A stretch of 64,000 nt of DNA from Flavobacterium sp. N502540 (GCF_025947365.1 NZ_CP110012.1:3658001-3722000); one strand, 5' to 3'. Numbered from the stretch's first letter, positions 52,356 to 62,553 are shown. Program-made: numbers and translations. Notes: a model not told the origin generated them from the sequence alone.

Positions 52356-53696
52356 ATGACGCTACTTATAATTATTATAGTATTAGCTTTAATTTTTGAT
52401 TACATCAACGGTTTTCATGATGCGGCAAATGCTATAGCGACTGTTGTTGCGACCAAGGTTCTGACGCCTTTTCAGGCCGTTCTTTGGGCAGCATTTTTTA
52501 ACTTTCTGGCGTATTGGGTTTTTGGATTTGGTGTTGCCGATACGGTTGCTAAAACAGCGCACACCATGGAAATTAACCTTGTTGTAATCCTCGCAGGAGT
52601 TATTGCAGCTATTTGTTGGAATTTATTGACTTGGTGGTTAGGAATTCCTTCGAGTTCTTCTCATACGCTGATTGGTGGTTTTGCCGGAGCGGCAATTGCT
52701 CATGCGATCGCTGTACATGGATTCTCAGGATATGTTGGTGAAGACGGAACAACTCATTACTGGTACGAAATCGTAAGCTGGTACAAAGCTGGTAAAGACG
52801 GAGGGATGCCTTCGGGAGTTCTTATTATTATTGCTTTTATTGTATTAGCACCATTATTAGGAGCATTGGCTTCTTATCTGATCTCTATTTGGTTGTTGAA
52901 TGCTTCGCGTAAAAGTATTGGGCCAAAAATATTTACTGTAGCCTTGATGATTGCAACAATCTGGATGGTGAGCAGTTTAATGGTTCCGTATTCGGAGATT
53001 GTTGAACATGGAAAACCACGTTTTGAATCTCATTTTTGGAGTGTAGCTTTTGATCCGCATAATATTAAATGGTTTTTAGTTGCTTTCATTATTTTGACTG
53101 TAAGTGCTTTTTGTTTAATATTCAGTAGTTTAAATCTTCATCAGGCAGATGCAGCTTTGAAAAAAATGCAATTATTGTCTTCTGCAGCCTTTAGTTTAGG
53201 TCACGGAGGGAATGATTCTCAAAAAGTAATGGGTATTATTGCAGCTGCGGTAGCGGTTTATATCAATACTAATCCTGGTGTGCATATGGATTCCTGGTTA
53301 GATGTTGTTTTGCCAAACGATGATTTAGGTGTAAAAGGAGTAATGCCGGGATGGATTCCTTTGGCTTGTTATTCTGCAATTGCAGCGGGAACTTTAAGTG
53401 GTGGATGGAAAATTGTAAAAACAATGGGTTCTAAAATCACAAAAGTAAGCTCATTCGAAGGAGTTGCAGCTGAAACTGCAGGAGCTTTAACGCTTTATTT
53501 TACAGAACACTTAAAAATTCCGGTAAGTACTACACACACGATTACAGGTTCTATCATCGGAGTTGGATTAACAAAACGTGTTTCTGCTGTTCGTTGGGGA
53601 GTGACCGTAAGTTTAATCTGGGCGTGGATATTAACCATTCCAATTTCAGCAATATTAGCTGGTTTGGTTTACTTCGTACTAAGTGTATTTATTTAG
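52356..53696 (+). CDS. PiT-family inorganic phosphate transporter
   Basis: A 446-residue integral membrane protein with about ten hydrophobic spans. Both halves of the internal repeat carry the PiT signature: FDYINGFHDAANAIATVVAT at the start and SAAFSLGHGGNDSQKVMGII in the middle. Each is followed by a serine/threonine-rich motif, GIPSSSSHTLIGGFAGAAIA and IPVSTTHTITGSIIGVGLT. It should carry phosphate or metal phosphate into the cell using an ion gradient. A large loop lies between the two halves (about 105-200). It ends the operon with the DUF47 gene and is followed by a strong terminator. Confidence 0.95.
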   Translation: MTLLIIIIVLALIFDYINGFHDAANAIATVVATKVLTPFQAVLWAAFFNFLAYWVFGFGVADTVAKTAHTMEINLVVILAGVIAAICWNLLTWWLGIPSSSSHTLIGGFAGAAIAHAIAVHGFSGYVGEDGTTHYWYEIVSWYKAGKDGGMPSGVLIIIAFIVLAPLLGALASYLISIWLLNASRKSIGPKIFTVALMIATIWMVSSLMVPYSEIVEHGKPRFESHFWSVAFDPHNIKWFLVAFIILTVSAFCLIFSSLNLHQADAALKKMQLLSSAAFSLGHGGNDSQKVMGIIAAAVAVYINTNPGVHMDSWLDVVLPNDDLGVKGVMPGWIPLACYSAIAAGTLSGGWKIVKTMGSKITKVSSFEGVAAETAGALTLYFTEHLKIPVSTTHTITGSIIGVGLTKRVSAVRWGVTVSLIWAWILTIPISAILAGLVYFVLSVFI

Positions 53697-53751
53697 TGAA
53701 ATGATTTTTGTAAAATGTGAGAAATAAAATCACATTTTATCTCGATATTTT

Positions 53752-53784
53752 AAAGCCGATTTCAAATTGAAATCGGCTTTTTTT
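53752..53784 (+). terminator. Terminator of the DUF47-PiT operon
   Basis: A perfect 12-bp stem (53752-53763 with 53769-53780), a five-base loop and a T run to 53784. A second 10-bp hairpin (53711-53720 with 53730-53739) precedes it in the same gap. Confidence 0.88.
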
Positions 53785-53798
53785 GTTTTGTGAAGTGT

Positions 53799-53828
53799 CT
53801 GTTTTCAACAATTATAATAATATATTTG
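53799..53828 (+). promoter_or_regulatory. Promoter of the SUKH-HEAT gene
   Basis: CTG (53799-53801), 19 bases, then TATATTTG (53821-53828). This is one mismatch from the Bacteroidota consensus TTG-N19-TAnnTTTG. The expected transcription start (about 53834) precedes the ATG at 53849, which supports that start over the longer open frame. Confidence 0.6.
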
Positions 53829-53848
53829 ATGGAAATTTAAAAGCCGTT

Positions 53849-55219
53849 ATGATCGATCATAAAATTTTAAGCCAGATAGACAGAGTTAAGAAGAAGTTAG
53901 TCCTTGCAAAAAGTGCAGATAAGGATTTGAAAGTGTTTGGTGCAGACAGTCATAAATATATTGTAAAAGAAACGGTAAATAAAGATGAAATCTTAGCTTT
54001 TGAGAAGGAGTATGATGTACAGCTGCCGGAGGATTATAAAGCATTTTTAATACACATTGGCAACGGAGGAATCTCATATGAGAATTCCGCTGCAGGACCT
54101 GGTTACGGGATATTTCCGTTTGGAGAAAATGTCGATGAATTCGTTTCTGAGAATGCAAAGAAATACCTGAAAGAAGATTGTAAGCTGGATCTAATGATGT
54201 CTGACTCATTTTGGGAGGATTTAAACAGAGTTATAGAAGAAAATGATGAGATTTCGAATGAAGATTTTTATGCTGAATTAGGAAAGATATTTTCAGGATT
54301 ATTGCCTATCGGTACTCAAGGATGCACTTATTATTATGCTCTTGTTTTAAACGGTGAATGGAAAGGCCGGGTTGTAAATGTTGACATCGACAGACAGAAA
54401 CCCTTCTTTGTTTTTGAGTCCAATTTTTTAGACTGGTACGAACGTTGGCTAGATGAAATTATACCCGAAAACAGCATGGCAAATGAACCAGATTTGTTCA
54501 GGTACACATTAGGAGGATTGTCAGGTTATATTTTAGAAGTATATTTTTCTACAGAGGATCAAGAAGTTAAAAAGGAGTGTTTGAGCGGAGTTTTAAAAAA
54601 GAATACTGTAAGTTCTGAAATTCTTACTGTTTTAGAAGAACAGTATAAGGTAAGCTCAGGCGAAATTCGCGAAACAATACTTCAGGTACTTACTAAGTTT
54701 GATTATGAACGTTCAAAACCTTATTTACTTGATTTTGCAAAAGAGAATTTACAGGCTGTTTTTCAGTTTGTATTTTGGTACGCAAAAGACAAAAGTGCAG
54801 ATTGGTTAGAGTTTATAAAAGCAAATGCTGATACGATTAAAGATGAGGAGACCTTTAGATTTTGTACTTATTTGTTAAAAGAAACGAAGTTGGATTATGG
54901 TGCTATTATCATTCCGTTTGCGTCTAATGAAAGTGAAGAAGTAAAAGTGAGTGCTTATTATTCACTGGGACAATTGAAGAACAAAAGCAAGTATCTGGAT
55001 GTTTTTATTGCAGGTCTGAATGACAGCTCAAACCGGGTTATTCATACCGTTTTACAGGCGTTAGATGGGGTGGAAGACCGAAAACTTTTGAAGCATTATA
55101 AAGCGATTGCTGAAAAATTTCCAAAAGAAAAAGACTATATTCTAGCAAATCTAAACCATAGATTAAAAGTATATGGTTTAAACAATAAAAGCATTATAAA
55201 AGCAAATGTTGATTTTTAA
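53849..55219 (+). CDS. SMI1/KNR4 (SUKH) domain protein with C-terminal HEAT-like repeats
   Basis: The start is set at ATG53849 because a good promoter lies just before it; the open frame continues upstream into the PiT terminator. The product has 456 residues. Residues ~35-200 form a SUKH-type domain (VNKDEILAFEKEYDVQLPED, YKAFLIHIGNGG, GYGIFPFGE, and LNGEWKGRVVNVDIDRQKPF). The C-terminal ~220 residues are helical repeats resembling HEAT units (EVKVSAYYSLGQLKNKSKY, SSNRVIHTVLQALDGV). SUKH proteins are a major class of immunity proteins against polymorphic toxins, so this could be an orphan immunity gene, but household functions for SUKH proteins also exist. No toxin gene is adjacent. Confidence 0.8.
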   Translation: MIDHKILSQIDRVKKKLVLAKSADKDLKVFGADSHKYIVKETVNKDEILAFEKEYDVQLPEDYKAFLIHIGNGGISYENSAAGPGYGIFPFGENVDEFVSENAKKYLKEDCKLDLMMSDSFWEDLNRVIEENDEISNEDFYAELGKIFSGLLPIGTQGCTYYYALVLNGEWKGRVVNVDIDRQKPFFVFESNFLDWYERWLDEIIPENSMANEPDLFRYTLGGLSGYILEVYFSTEDQEVKKECLSGVLKKNTVSSEILTVLEEQYKVSSGEIRETILQVLTKFDYERSKPYLLDFAKENLQAVFQFVFWYAKDKSADWLEFIKANADTIKDEETFRFCTYLLKETKLDYGAIIIPFASNESEEVKVSAYYSLGQLKNKSKYLDVFIAGLNDSSNRVIHTVLQALDGVEDRKLLKHYKAIAEKFPKEKDYILANLNHRLKVYGLNNKSIIKANVDF

Positions 55220-55261
55220 AGAAGTGATATTAGAATAAATTAATGGTTATTTCAAGAATGT

Positions 55262-55295
55262 AAAAAGCTAGTTTCAATAAAGAAGCTAGCTTTTT
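55262..55295. terminator. Bidirectional terminator between SUKH-HEAT and serine hydrolase genes
   Basis: A 10-bp stem (55262-55271 with 55286-55295) with a 14-base loop has A5 at one end and T5 at the other, so it serves the two convergent genes on either side. Confidence 0.75.
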
Positions 55296-55310
55296 CTATT
55301 TCAGTATGGG

Positions 55311-56627
55311 TTATTCTTTCGTAAATAAATAATCTTTCCCGCCTTGTTTTAGAGTCATTTCTTTCTTTTCAGAATTAAACTCTAGAACAATCCCCGCTGT
55401 GTCAAATTTAAATATGTTTACCGCAGCAGCTTCCATAGGAAAAGAGGGCTGACCTGTGGCTTGAGCAATTAGCACATTGTCCTTTTGGGAAATGGTAATT
55501 TTTAGCGGAATCTGTGGACTGCCGTAGGTTCCGGAGTATAAATTCAGGGTCGCGGATGTGATTTCAACAGTGCTAAAAACCGGCATTGCAAAAGGTTTAT
55601 TGAAATACGAATTCAAAGCACATAACATGATGCTGTTGTTGTCATAACCCATTCCGTTTGAAGTTAGCGATAAAGCTAGCTTTTCATTTGGAAAATAACC
55701 AGTAACAGATCTAAAACCATCAATTCCTCCGGTATGTCCATAGCTTTTTCTTTCGAAAAAAGGAAACTGAAATAGCCCCATTCCAAATTGATCTTTTATG
55801 GTTTTCATTTGATTTAAATGTTCGATAGAAACTACTTTTCCGGCAAAAAGACTTTCAAAAAAAAGATTTAAATCAGTCGGGTTAGAAACAACTGCTCCGG
55901 CTCCAATCGGAATAGACATATCTGTTTCGCTCTCTTTTTTCCAATTTTTGTCCAGGGTATAAGAATAAGATTCGTTGTTGGCAATGTTGATTTTACCACC
56001 CAGATAAGTGTTTTTTAAATTTAAAGGTTTGGTGATTTTTTGATTTAAAACTTCACCATAAGGTTTTTTGTAAATATCTTCCAGAATATAGGATAACAAA
56101 ATGTAATTAGAATTGCTGTATTGTCCTTTCGTATCAGGTTCAAATACGATATCTCCGGCCGAAATACGCTCAATCATTTTAGCTTTGGATTGAAATTGTG
56201 TATTCCATTTTAAATAATTATCATCGTCTGTAAAGTCGTGGATACCGCTTCTATGATTTAGTAAATTGCTGATTGTGATTTTTTTTGCATTTTTTACCGT
56301 TGGAAAATATTTATCAATGGTTTGGTTTAAACTGATTTTATTTTCTTCTATGGCTTTAAAAATCAAGGATGCAGTAAATGTTTTAGAGATCGAGCCAATT
56401 CTGTATTTAGTCCGTACACTTGATTTTTTTGAACTCTCAACGTCATCAAAACCAATAGATTTGGTGTAAATTGTTTTTCCGTTTTCCGATAGGGCAATGC
56501 TTCCCATGTATTTATTGTTTTTCTCTAAAAGAGTAAACAGGCTGTCAAGTTTTTTTGAATTGAAATTTTGGGAAAAAGCGCTAGTAGTGATGAGGGCAAT
56601 GAAACAGATGCTGGTGATTTTTTTCAT
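55311..56627 (-). CDS. Exported serine hydrolase of the class C beta-lactamase fold
   Basis: A 438-residue protein with signal peptide MKKITSICFIALITTSAFSQ. The penicillin-binding-protein-like triad is complete: Ser-x-x-Lys in YRIGSISKTFTASLIF, Tyr-x-Asn in YSNSNYILLSYILEDI, and HTG in KSYGHTGGIDGFRS. The C-terminal ~100 residues form a beta domain of the type added in Pab87-like peptidases (SATLNLYSGTYGSPQIPLKI). Substrates could be D-amino-acid peptides, esters or peptidoglycan stems; a true beta-lactamase is less likely. It is the last gene of an operon and its ATG overlaps the preceding stop by four bases. Confidence 0.9.
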   Translation of the reverse strand: MKKITSICFIALITTSAFSQNFNSKKLDSLFTLLEKNNKYMGSIALSENGKTIYTKSIGFDDVESSKKSSVRTKYRIGSISKTFTASLIFKAIEENKISLNQTIDKYFPTVKNAKKITISNLLNHRSGIHDFTDDDNYLKWNTQFQSKAKMIERISAGDIVFEPDTKGQYSNSNYILLSYILEDIYKKPYGEVLNQKITKPLNLKNTYLGGKINIANNESYSYTLDKNWKKESETDMSIPIGAGAVVSNPTDLNLFFESLFAGKVVSIEHLNQMKTIKDQFGMGLFQFPFFERKSYGHTGGIDGFRSVTGYFPNEKLALSLTSNGMGYDNNSIMLCALNSYFNKPFAMPVFSTVEITSATLNLYSGTYGSPQIPLKITISQKDNVLIAQATGQPSFPMEAAAVNIFKFDTAGIVLEFNSEKKEMTLKQGGKDYLFTKE

Positions 56628-57241
56628 AATGATGATTTTTGATTGATTGATTTTTTAAGTTTTAATAATAGGGTTATGAGTAAATAGGATAATACGGTTG
56701 ATACTAGCATGACAGGAATAAACCAATTACCGAGAGCCTCGTAAGTGTGGTATTTAATTTGGTCCTCGGGATTCATTATTCCTAATGTGAAAACAGAAAT
56801 AGAATCTTTATTGATATGAAGGCCAACTTGGGAAGGATTCAGGATTTTTGCAAAAATCAGAAATACAAAGCCAAATAGGAAAAGGTATAAAATAGAAAAA
56901 AAGAGGTACGAAATACCATTGGTAATATTTAATGCCAAAGCTTTGAAAACATGAACAGGATTGAAAGTTTTGGTAGCTTGTTCCAGTTTTTTATCGGCAA
57001 TTAGAGGTTTTAAAACCTCTTCCGGAGGGCCTAGTTTTTCTATGCTGTCTAAAAGAGAATCAATTTCGTTTGTTCCGTTCCTATGTTGAATGGTTTCAAA
57101 AATATGGCTGTTGAATTCCATATAAATGTCGTTCTGATCTATTTTTGACAATGAAGCTGTTGCTTTTTTGATACGCTTCATGTAGTTGTTGTAAATTCGT
57201 TGCGAAGCTTTTTGTTCGAATTTGATATCTTCTATTCTCAT
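56624..57241 (-). CDS. Membrane protein of the DUF1700/HAAS type, partner of the PadR regulator
   Basis: A 205-residue protein. The first ~100 residues are a cytoplasmic helical domain (MKRIKKATASLSKIDQNDIY, DSIEKLGPPEEVLKPLIADK) of the kind that follows PadR-like regulators in many bacteria. Two or three membrane spans come after it (about 107-132 and 172-195). It overlaps both neighbours by four bases (ATGA), so it is translationally tied to the padR gene before it and to the serine hydrolase after it. In similar pairs the membrane protein is thought to sense or sequester the regulator, which is an inference here. Confidence 0.75.
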   Translation of the reverse strand: MRIEDIKFEQKASQRIYNNYMKRIKKATASLSKIDQNDIYMEFNSHIFETIQHRNGTNEIDSLLDSIEKLGPPEEVLKPLIADKKLEQATKTFNPVHVFKALALNITNGISYLFFSILYLFLFGFVFLIFAKILNPSQVGLHINKDSISVFTLGIMNPEDQIKYHTYEALGNWFIPVMLVSTVLSYLLITLLLKLKKSINQKSSL

Positions 57242-57573
57242 TGAATGATTTTTTTAATTGATTTTTCAAGATTTTCCCAATAAATATTCATCTGACTTAA
57301 AGTTCCGATTCCGGCTTCAGTCAGAGAATAGTATTTTCTTGGAATCCCGGTTTCCTGTTCCACCCATTTCGAGTCTACAAGTCCTTCTGTTTTTAATCGA
57401 TTCATTAATGGGTATAGTGTTCCCTCTGCAATTTCTATTTCGGTATGTTTTCTTATTTGTTCGATAAGTTCATAACCATAGTACTCCTGATTTTTGAGTA
57501 CATTAAGGATAATGAAAGTTAAAGTTCCTTTCTTTACCTGTGACTTCCAGTTTGTTACAAATGTTTCGTTCAT
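57238..57573 (-). CDS. PadR-family transcription regulator
   Basis: The ATG at 57573 is the start; the frame continues to 57591 only through a TTG and would overlap the operator. The 111-residue product is a small winged-helix protein with the PadR pattern: VKKGTLTFIILNVLKNQEYY, GYELIEQIRKHTEIEIAEGT, LYPLMNRLKTEGLVDSKW and GIPRKYYSLTEAG. PadR proteins are usually repressors of their own operon, and a palindrome overlaps its upstream region. It is the first of three genes joined by ATGA overlaps. Confidence 0.9.
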   Translation of the reverse strand: MNETFVTNWKSQVKKGTLTFIILNVLKNQEYYGYELIEQIRKHTEIEIAEGTLYPLMNRLKTEGLVDSKWVEQETGIPRKYYSLTEAGIGTLSQMNIYWENLEKSIKKIIQ

Positions 57574-57580
57574 GTTGCTA

Positions 57581-57598
57581 ATGTATAACAAAATACAT
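57581..57598. promoter_or_regulatory. Candidate PadR operator
   Basis: ATGTAT-N6-ATACAT is an exact palindrome eight bases before the padR ATG. PadR sites typically contain ATGT and ACAT half-sites, though usually with closer spacing. A second copy of the word GTATAACAAA (57599-57609) follows in direct orientation, so the site may bind more than one dimer. Autoregulation is an inference. Confidence 0.45.
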
Positions 57599-57677
57599 AG
57601 TATAACAAAGTGTATAGCTAAGTTTTTTTAATGCAGGTATTTAATTTATTGATTTTTAAGCACTTATGATTATTGGT

Positions 57678-58196
57678 TTATTTTTGTAAATTCTTTCTAT
57701 TGTGTTTTCGTTTGTAGTGTGTTTGCTTGAGATTTTGTTTGTCTTTTGAAATAATGCTAATGGTGCCATCAATTTCTAGCATAGCAAGTTTTACGTCGGT
57801 TAAATGCTCAAGACCATGTTCGCGGGCGGCTTCTTTTAGTTCTTCGTGTGAAATATCAAGCTTACTCAAAATTTTAAAATCCAATTCTCCATTATGAATC
57901 AGGATTTCAGGTTTGTCCAGTAGTAAATTGCTTAGACCTTTGTATTTGTGAGTCAGTTTTTTGATGATGTAATTAATGATAAACAAAGCCAAAGCGGCAA
58001 CCAGACCTCCCCAAAGACTAGTGTCCGGGCCAACCATGGCATTTTGAACGGAGTTACTAATTAATAGAATCAGAATAATATCGGCAGTATTCAATTGCGA
58101 AAGTTCTTTTTTGCCAAAGATCCTCAAAGCAATAGTCATGAAAAAATAGACAGAGAGACTTCTTAAAATAATATCTAAATAGGGGGATAGCATCAT
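57678..58196 (-). CDS. DUF421 (YetF-like) membrane protein
   Basis: A 172-residue protein with two to three N-terminal membrane spans (LDIILRSLSVYFFMTIALRI, TADIILILLISNSVQNAMVG, WGGLVAALALFIINYIIKKL), followed by the soluble DUF421 domain (LLLDKPEILIHNGELDFKIL, HEELKEAAREHGLEHLTDVK, LAMLEIDGTISII). The pattern and length are typical. The family includes YetF of Bacillus, linked to spore and membrane biology, but no general function is known. A Lys/Arg/His-rich tail ends the protein. It is transcribed alone. Confidence 0.9.
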   Translation of the reverse strand: MMLSPYLDIILRSLSVYFFMTIALRIFGKKELSQLNTADIILILLISNSVQNAMVGPDTSLWGGLVAALALFIINYIIKKLTHKYKGLSNLLLDKPEILIHNGELDFKILSKLDISHEELKEAAREHGLEHLTDVKLAMLEIDGTISIISKDKQNLKQTHYKRKHNRKNLQK

Positions 58197-58311
58197 TTCT
58201 TTTAGTGTTTGGATTAAAAAAAAACTTTGTCAAAGTAAAACTTCAACAAAGTTGCTAAATTAATGTTTAGACATTAGGTCTAAATGAATATTTTTATTGA
58301 CAAAGAAGCAA

Positions 58312-59679
58312 TTACAATTTAAAGTTCTTTTCGATGGCTTTAATCATTTCTCCGGCAACGTCTTTGTTGGTGGCGCCTTCGATTCCTTCAAGTCCCGGAG
58401 AAGAGTTTACCTCAAGTAATAATGGCCCTTTAGAAGAACGAATTATATCAACACCGGCTACTTTTAAGTCCATAGCTTTTGCGGCTTTTATGGCTATTTT
58501 TTTCTCTTCAGCCGTTACTTTGATGACAGATGCGGTTCCTCCCAAATGGATATTAGCCCTGAATTCGCCCGGCATCGCTTCACGCTGAATGGCAGCCACG
58601 ACTTTACCGTCGATCACAAAACAACGAATGTCTTTTCCGTTTGCTTCTTTAATGAATTCCTGAACAAGTATGTTGGCGTTTAAGCTCTTAAAGGCATTGA
58701 TAACACTTTCTGCTGCTTTTTTGGTTTCAGCTAAAACAACCCCTTTTCCCTGAGTTCCTTCCAGCAATTTTACGATTAAAGGAGAACCTCCAACCATCTT
58801 GATTAAATTATCGGTATCGAGTGGAGAATTAGCAAATCCGGTTGTTGGAATATCGATTCCGCTGTTTAAAAGAAGCTGCAAAGAGTAAAGCTTATCACGT
58901 GATTGGGTAATAGCTGTAGCTGAATTTAGAACGAAAACCTTCAATGCTTCAAACTGACGGGTTAAGGCACAGCCATAAAAAGTAATGCTTGGTCGGATTC
59001 TTGGAATAATGGCATCAAACTGATTTAATATTTTTCCGCCGCGATAATGAATTTCCGGAGTTTTGGCATCCAGTTTCATATAACATTCTTTGATATTCAA
59101 AAAATGCATTTCATGTCCGCGCATTTCACCGGCTTCCATGATTCTTTTATTACTGTACAATTCAGGATTACTGGCTAAAACTCCGATTCTTAGCCCTGAG
59201 CTTGCTTTTTCAGAGTTTTGATAAAGTTCTTTTAAGGCTTCAGGACTTGGTTGTCCTAAAAGATATTTCTCTTCGGGATCAACCAGTACACGTCCGCTCA
59301 TGGCTTCACGGCCTAAAAGCATTCGGAAACCCATAGAATCTCTGTTAGTCAGTGTCATTTCGATTGGCCATTTGATATCGCCAATTTTTAAATGCGTCTG
59401 AATTACATAACGATGTTCTCTAAATCCGCTTGAACTTTTTACAATTCTTTTGTCGACCAACGGAGCTTCACAGTGAATGATGGTTTTAATATTATTCTGA
59501 ATTGGGTTAATGTCGAATTTTACCCAATTGGCATCATTTTTTATAAAAGGAGCTATGTTTATAGCGTGCATTGCCGAAGTTTTGGCACCGGAATCCACAC
59601 GAGCCTTGATTGTCGGGATTCCTAGTTCTGGAAATGAGCACCATTCTTCGCTACCTAAAATGACTTTATTTTGAAGCAT
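58312..59679 (-). CDS. rimK: RimK-type ATP-grasp ligase fused to an N-terminal zinc-protease-like domain
   Basis: The start is ATG59679; the frame extends further only through TTG. The product has 455 residues. Residues 1-~145 match the RimK-associated ATP-dependent zinc protease family ([55 protein letters not shown]), a retropepsin-like fold with an Asp-Ser-Gly site. From about 155 to the end is a RimK ligase: [78 protein letters not shown] and SPGLEGIEG. RimK adds glutamate residues to the C-terminus of ribosomal protein S6 or other acceptors. The two activities are separate genes in many bacteria, so here one chain carries both. Confidence 0.9.
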   Translation of the reverse strand: MLQNKVILGSEEWCSFPELGIPTIKARVDSGAKTSAMHAINIAPFIKNDANWVKFDINPIQNNIKTIIHCEAPLVDKRIVKSSSGFREHRYVIQTHLKIGDIKWPIEMTLTNRDSMGFRMLLGREAMSGRVLVDPEEKYLLGQPSPEALKELYQNSEKASSGLRIGVLASNPELYSNKRIMEAGEMRGHEMHFLNIKECYMKLDAKTPEIHYRGGKILNQFDAIIPRIRPSITFYGCALTRQFEALKVFVLNSATAITQSRDKLYSLQLLLNSGIDIPTTGFANSPLDTDNLIKMVGGSPLIVKLLEGTQGKGVVLAETKKAAESVINAFKSLNANILVQEFIKEANGKDIRCFVIDGKVVAAIQREAMPGEFRANIHLGGTASVIKVTAEEKKIAIKAAKAMDLKVAGVDIIRSSKGPLLLEVNSSPGLEGIEGATNKDVAGEMIKAIEKNFKL

Positions 59680-59750
59680 ACGTTGTTTTTTATTATAGAA
59701 TTTAATGGCCAAAAATAGCTATTTGCTTTTATTAAAGGTAGCAAATTATT

Positions 59751-59791
59751 TAAAAAAAATACCCGTTATGTTATGAAAACGTAACGGGTAT
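59751..59791 (-). terminator. Terminator of clpC
   Basis: A perfect 10-bp stem (59759-59768 with 59782-59791) is followed on the minus strand by T8. It begins about 28 bases after the clpC stop. Confidence 0.8.
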
Positions 59792-59819
59792 GTTATTCTT
59801 GTTATAAATTTAAAGTAAC

Positions 59820-62366
59820 CTATTGATTCGTTGGCTCTTCAGCTTTATGGATTTCTACAGAAAGTTCCTGAGAATCATCTTTAAGGTCCATTAAGATTTC
59901 ATCACCTGAATGTATTTTTGAAGTGATGATCTCCTCAGCTAATACATCTTCAACATATTTCTGAATCGCTCTTTTTAGAGGTCTTGCTCCAAATTGTCTG
60001 TCGAAACCTTTTTCTGCAATAAAGGCTTTTGCTTTATCTGTAAGGCTTAAAGTGTATCCTAATTCTGCAATACGGGTGTATAGTTTTTTAAGCTCAATTT
60101 CGATAATCAAATCAATGTCGGCTTTTTCTAAAGCGTTGAATACAATTACATCGTCAATTCTGTTTAAGAATTCAGGTGCAAAAGTTTTCTTCAATGCATT
60201 TTCGATAATGCTTTTTGAGTTTTCATCGGCCTGAGCCACTTTAGCAGCAGTTCCGAATCCTACACCTTGACCGAAATCTTTCAATTGACGCGCTCCAACG
60301 TTAGAAGTCATGATGATGATGGTGTTTTTAAAATCGATTTTACGACCTAAACTATCCGTTAAATATCCATCATCCAGAACCTGAAGCATCATATTGAATA
60401 CATCCGGATGTGCTTTTTCGATTTCGTCTAAAAGAACTACACAGTATGGTTTTCTGCGAACTTTTTCAGTCAATTGACCACCTTCTTCGTATCCTACGTA
60501 TCCCGGAGGCGCTCCAACTAAACGGGAGATCGCAAATTTTTCCATGTATTCACTCATATCGATACGGATTAACGCATCTTCTGAATCGAATAATTCTTTT
60601 GCTAATACTTTTGCCAATTGTGTTTTACCAACTCCGGTCTGGCCCAGGAAGATAAACGAACCAATTGGTTTGTTCGGATCTTTAAGTCCGGCTCTGTTAC
60701 GCTGAATAGAACGTGCAATTTTTAAAACGGCTTCGTTTTGTCCAATTACTTTGTTCTGAATCAATTCAGGTAATTGGGCTAATTTGTTGCTTTCTGTTTG
60801 TGCAATACGGTTCACAGGAATTCCGGTCATCATCGAAACAACATCGGCTACATTGTCTTCTGTAACTTGAATTCTGTTGTTTTTAGAGTCTTCTTCCCAT
60901 TGTTCCTGAGCAGTAGCAAGGTCTTTCTCGATGCGTTTTTCATCATCGCGAAGTTTGGCAGCTTCTTCGTATTTCTGTTTTTTAACCACCATGTTTTTCA
61001 TTTCGCGAACTTCTTCCAGCTGACGCTCCAGGTCTAAGATTTGCTTCGGAACATCAATGTTGGTAATGTGTACGCGAGATCCTGCTTCGTCAAGAGCATC
61101 AATAGCTTTGTCTGGTAAGAAACGCTCAGACATATATCTGTTTGTTAATTTAACACAGGCTTCAATAGCTTCTTGGGTGTAAGTTACATTGTGGTGATCT
61201 TCGTATTTGTCTTTTACATTGTTTAAGATGGCAATTGTTTCTTCAACAGAAGTTGGTTCGACAATTACTTTTTGAAAACGTCTCTCAAGGGCGCCATCTT
61301 TTTCAATATATTGTCTGTATTCGTCAAGAGTTGTAGCTCCAATACATTGGATTTCACCTCTTGCCAAAGCAGGTTTGAACATGTTTGAAGCATCAAGTGA
61401 ACCTGTTGCTCCACCTGCGCCTACAATGGTATGAATTTCGTCAATGAAAAGAATGATATCGTCGTTTTTCTCCAATTCGTTCATCACGGCTTTCATTCTT
61501 TCTTCAAACTGACCGCGGTATTTTGTTCCGGCAACTAAGCTGGCAAGGTCAAGTGTAACCACACGCTTGTGAAAAAGAATACGGGAAACTTTTTTCTGAA
61601 TAATACGCAAAGCCAGGCCTTCTGCAATAGCAGATTTACCAACTCCGGGCTCTCCGATAAGAAGAGGGTTGTTCTTTTTTCTACGGCTTAGAATTTGAGA
61701 AACACGTTCGATTTCTTTCTCGCGTCCTACAACCGGATCCAGTTTTCCTTCTTCTGCCATTTCTGTTAAATCTCTCCCAAAATTGTCCAGTACCGGAGTT
61801 TTGGATTTTTTGTTTGACTTATTGGCGGGATTGTTAAAACTGCTTTCTTTAAGACTGTCATCTTGTCCTGAATCGTCATTGTATGATTCGTTTCTTGGCA
61901 AGTTTTCTAAGAATTCTTCTTCGTTTGGAGTCATATTTAAATATTGTTCTTTAGCTATGTCATAATCTATTTTTAGTTTATTCAATAGCTTGGTTGTTGG
62001 ATCGTTTTCGTTTCGTAAGATGCATAGAAGCAGGTGCGCTGTGCTAATTGACGAGCTTTGAAATACTTTAGCCTCCAGAAAAGTGGTCTTCAGGGCTCTT
62101 TCCGCCTGACGCGTAAGATGAAGGTTTTTCTTTTCGGCATTTACTTCAACGCTTTGATTGGCCGGACTCAGTATTTCTACTTTCCTGCGTAAATGATCTA
62201 AATCGACTGCAAGGTTATTAAGTATATGAATAGCTTTTCCGTTTCCATCTCTTAAAATGCCCAGCATTAGATGCTCAGTACCAATAAAGTCGTGGCCCAA
62301 ACGTAAGGCTTCCTCTTTACTGTAGGTAATAACATCTTTTACTCTTGGTGAAAAATTATCATCCAT
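59820..62366 (-). CDS. clpC: ClpC-type ATP-dependent protease/chaperone subunit
   Basis: An 848-residue AAA+ unfoldase that feeds proteins to ClpP. The N-terminal double Clp repeat (about 1-145) has [20 protein letters not shown] and [20 protein letters not shown]. The first ATPase domain has Walker [10 protein letters not shown] and Walker [10 protein letters not shown]. The middle domain is short and contains a UVR-like motif ([20 protein letters not shown]), which separates ClpC from ClpB. The second ATPase domain has GQTGVGKTQ and [20 protein letters not shown], with the C-terminal [20 protein letters not shown]. The acidic tail (HKAEEPTNQ) lies beyond the core. It is divergent from gyrA across a ~257-bp gap. 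Confidence 0.96.
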   Translation of the reverse strand: MDDNFSPRVKDVITYSKEEALRLGHDFIGTEHLMLGILRDGNGKAIHILNNLAVDLDHLRRKVEILSPANQSVEVNAEKKNLHLTRQAERALKTTFLEAKVFQSSSISTAHLLLCILRNENDPTTKLLNKLKIDYDIAKEQYLNMTPNEEEFLENLPRNESYNDDSGQDDSLKESSFNNPANKSNKKSKTPVLDNFGRDLTEMAEEGKLDPVVGREKEIERVSQILSRRKKNNPLLIGEPGVGKSAIAEGLALRIIQKKVSRILFHKRVVTLDLASLVAGTKYRGQFEERMKAVMNELEKNDDIILFIDEIHTIVGAGGATGSLDASNMFKPALARGEIQCIGATTLDEYRQYIEKDGALERRFQKVIVEPTSVEETIAILNNVKDKYEDHHNVTYTQEAIEACVKLTNRYMSERFLPDKAIDALDEAGSRVHITNIDVPKQILDLERQLEEVREMKNMVVKKQKYEEAAKLRDDEKRIEKDLATAQEQWEEDSKNNRIQVTEDNVADVVSMMTGIPVNRIAQTESNKLAQLPELIQNKVIGQNEAVLKIARSIQRNRAGLKDPNKPIGSFIFLGQTGVGKTQLAKVLAKELFDSEDALIRIDMSEYMEKFAISRLVGAPPGYVGYEEGGQLTEKVRRKPYCVVLLDEIEKAHPDVFNMMLQVLDDGYLTDSLGRKIDFKNTIIIMTSNVGARQLKDFGQGVGFGTAAKVAQADENSKSIIENALKKTFAPEFLNRIDDVIVFNALEKADIDLIIEIELKKLYTRIAELGYTLSLTDKAKAFIAEKGFDRQFGARPLKRAIQKYVEDVLAEEIITSKIHSGDEILMDLKDDSQELSVEIHKAEEPTNQ

Positions 62367-62553
62367 AATATATAATTGGTATTGTAAATTTAGTGAATTA
62401 CTGTTTGAAAAACAAAAACCGTACCCTTCAGGATCTCCTGACAGCTAAGTGACAAAAAAAATAACAATAAAAGCGTTAAAATACGCTTAATTTATTAACT
62501 AAAACGTAAAATAAAGTTGTTAATAAATCATTGAAATAAGTGTAGGTAAATAG

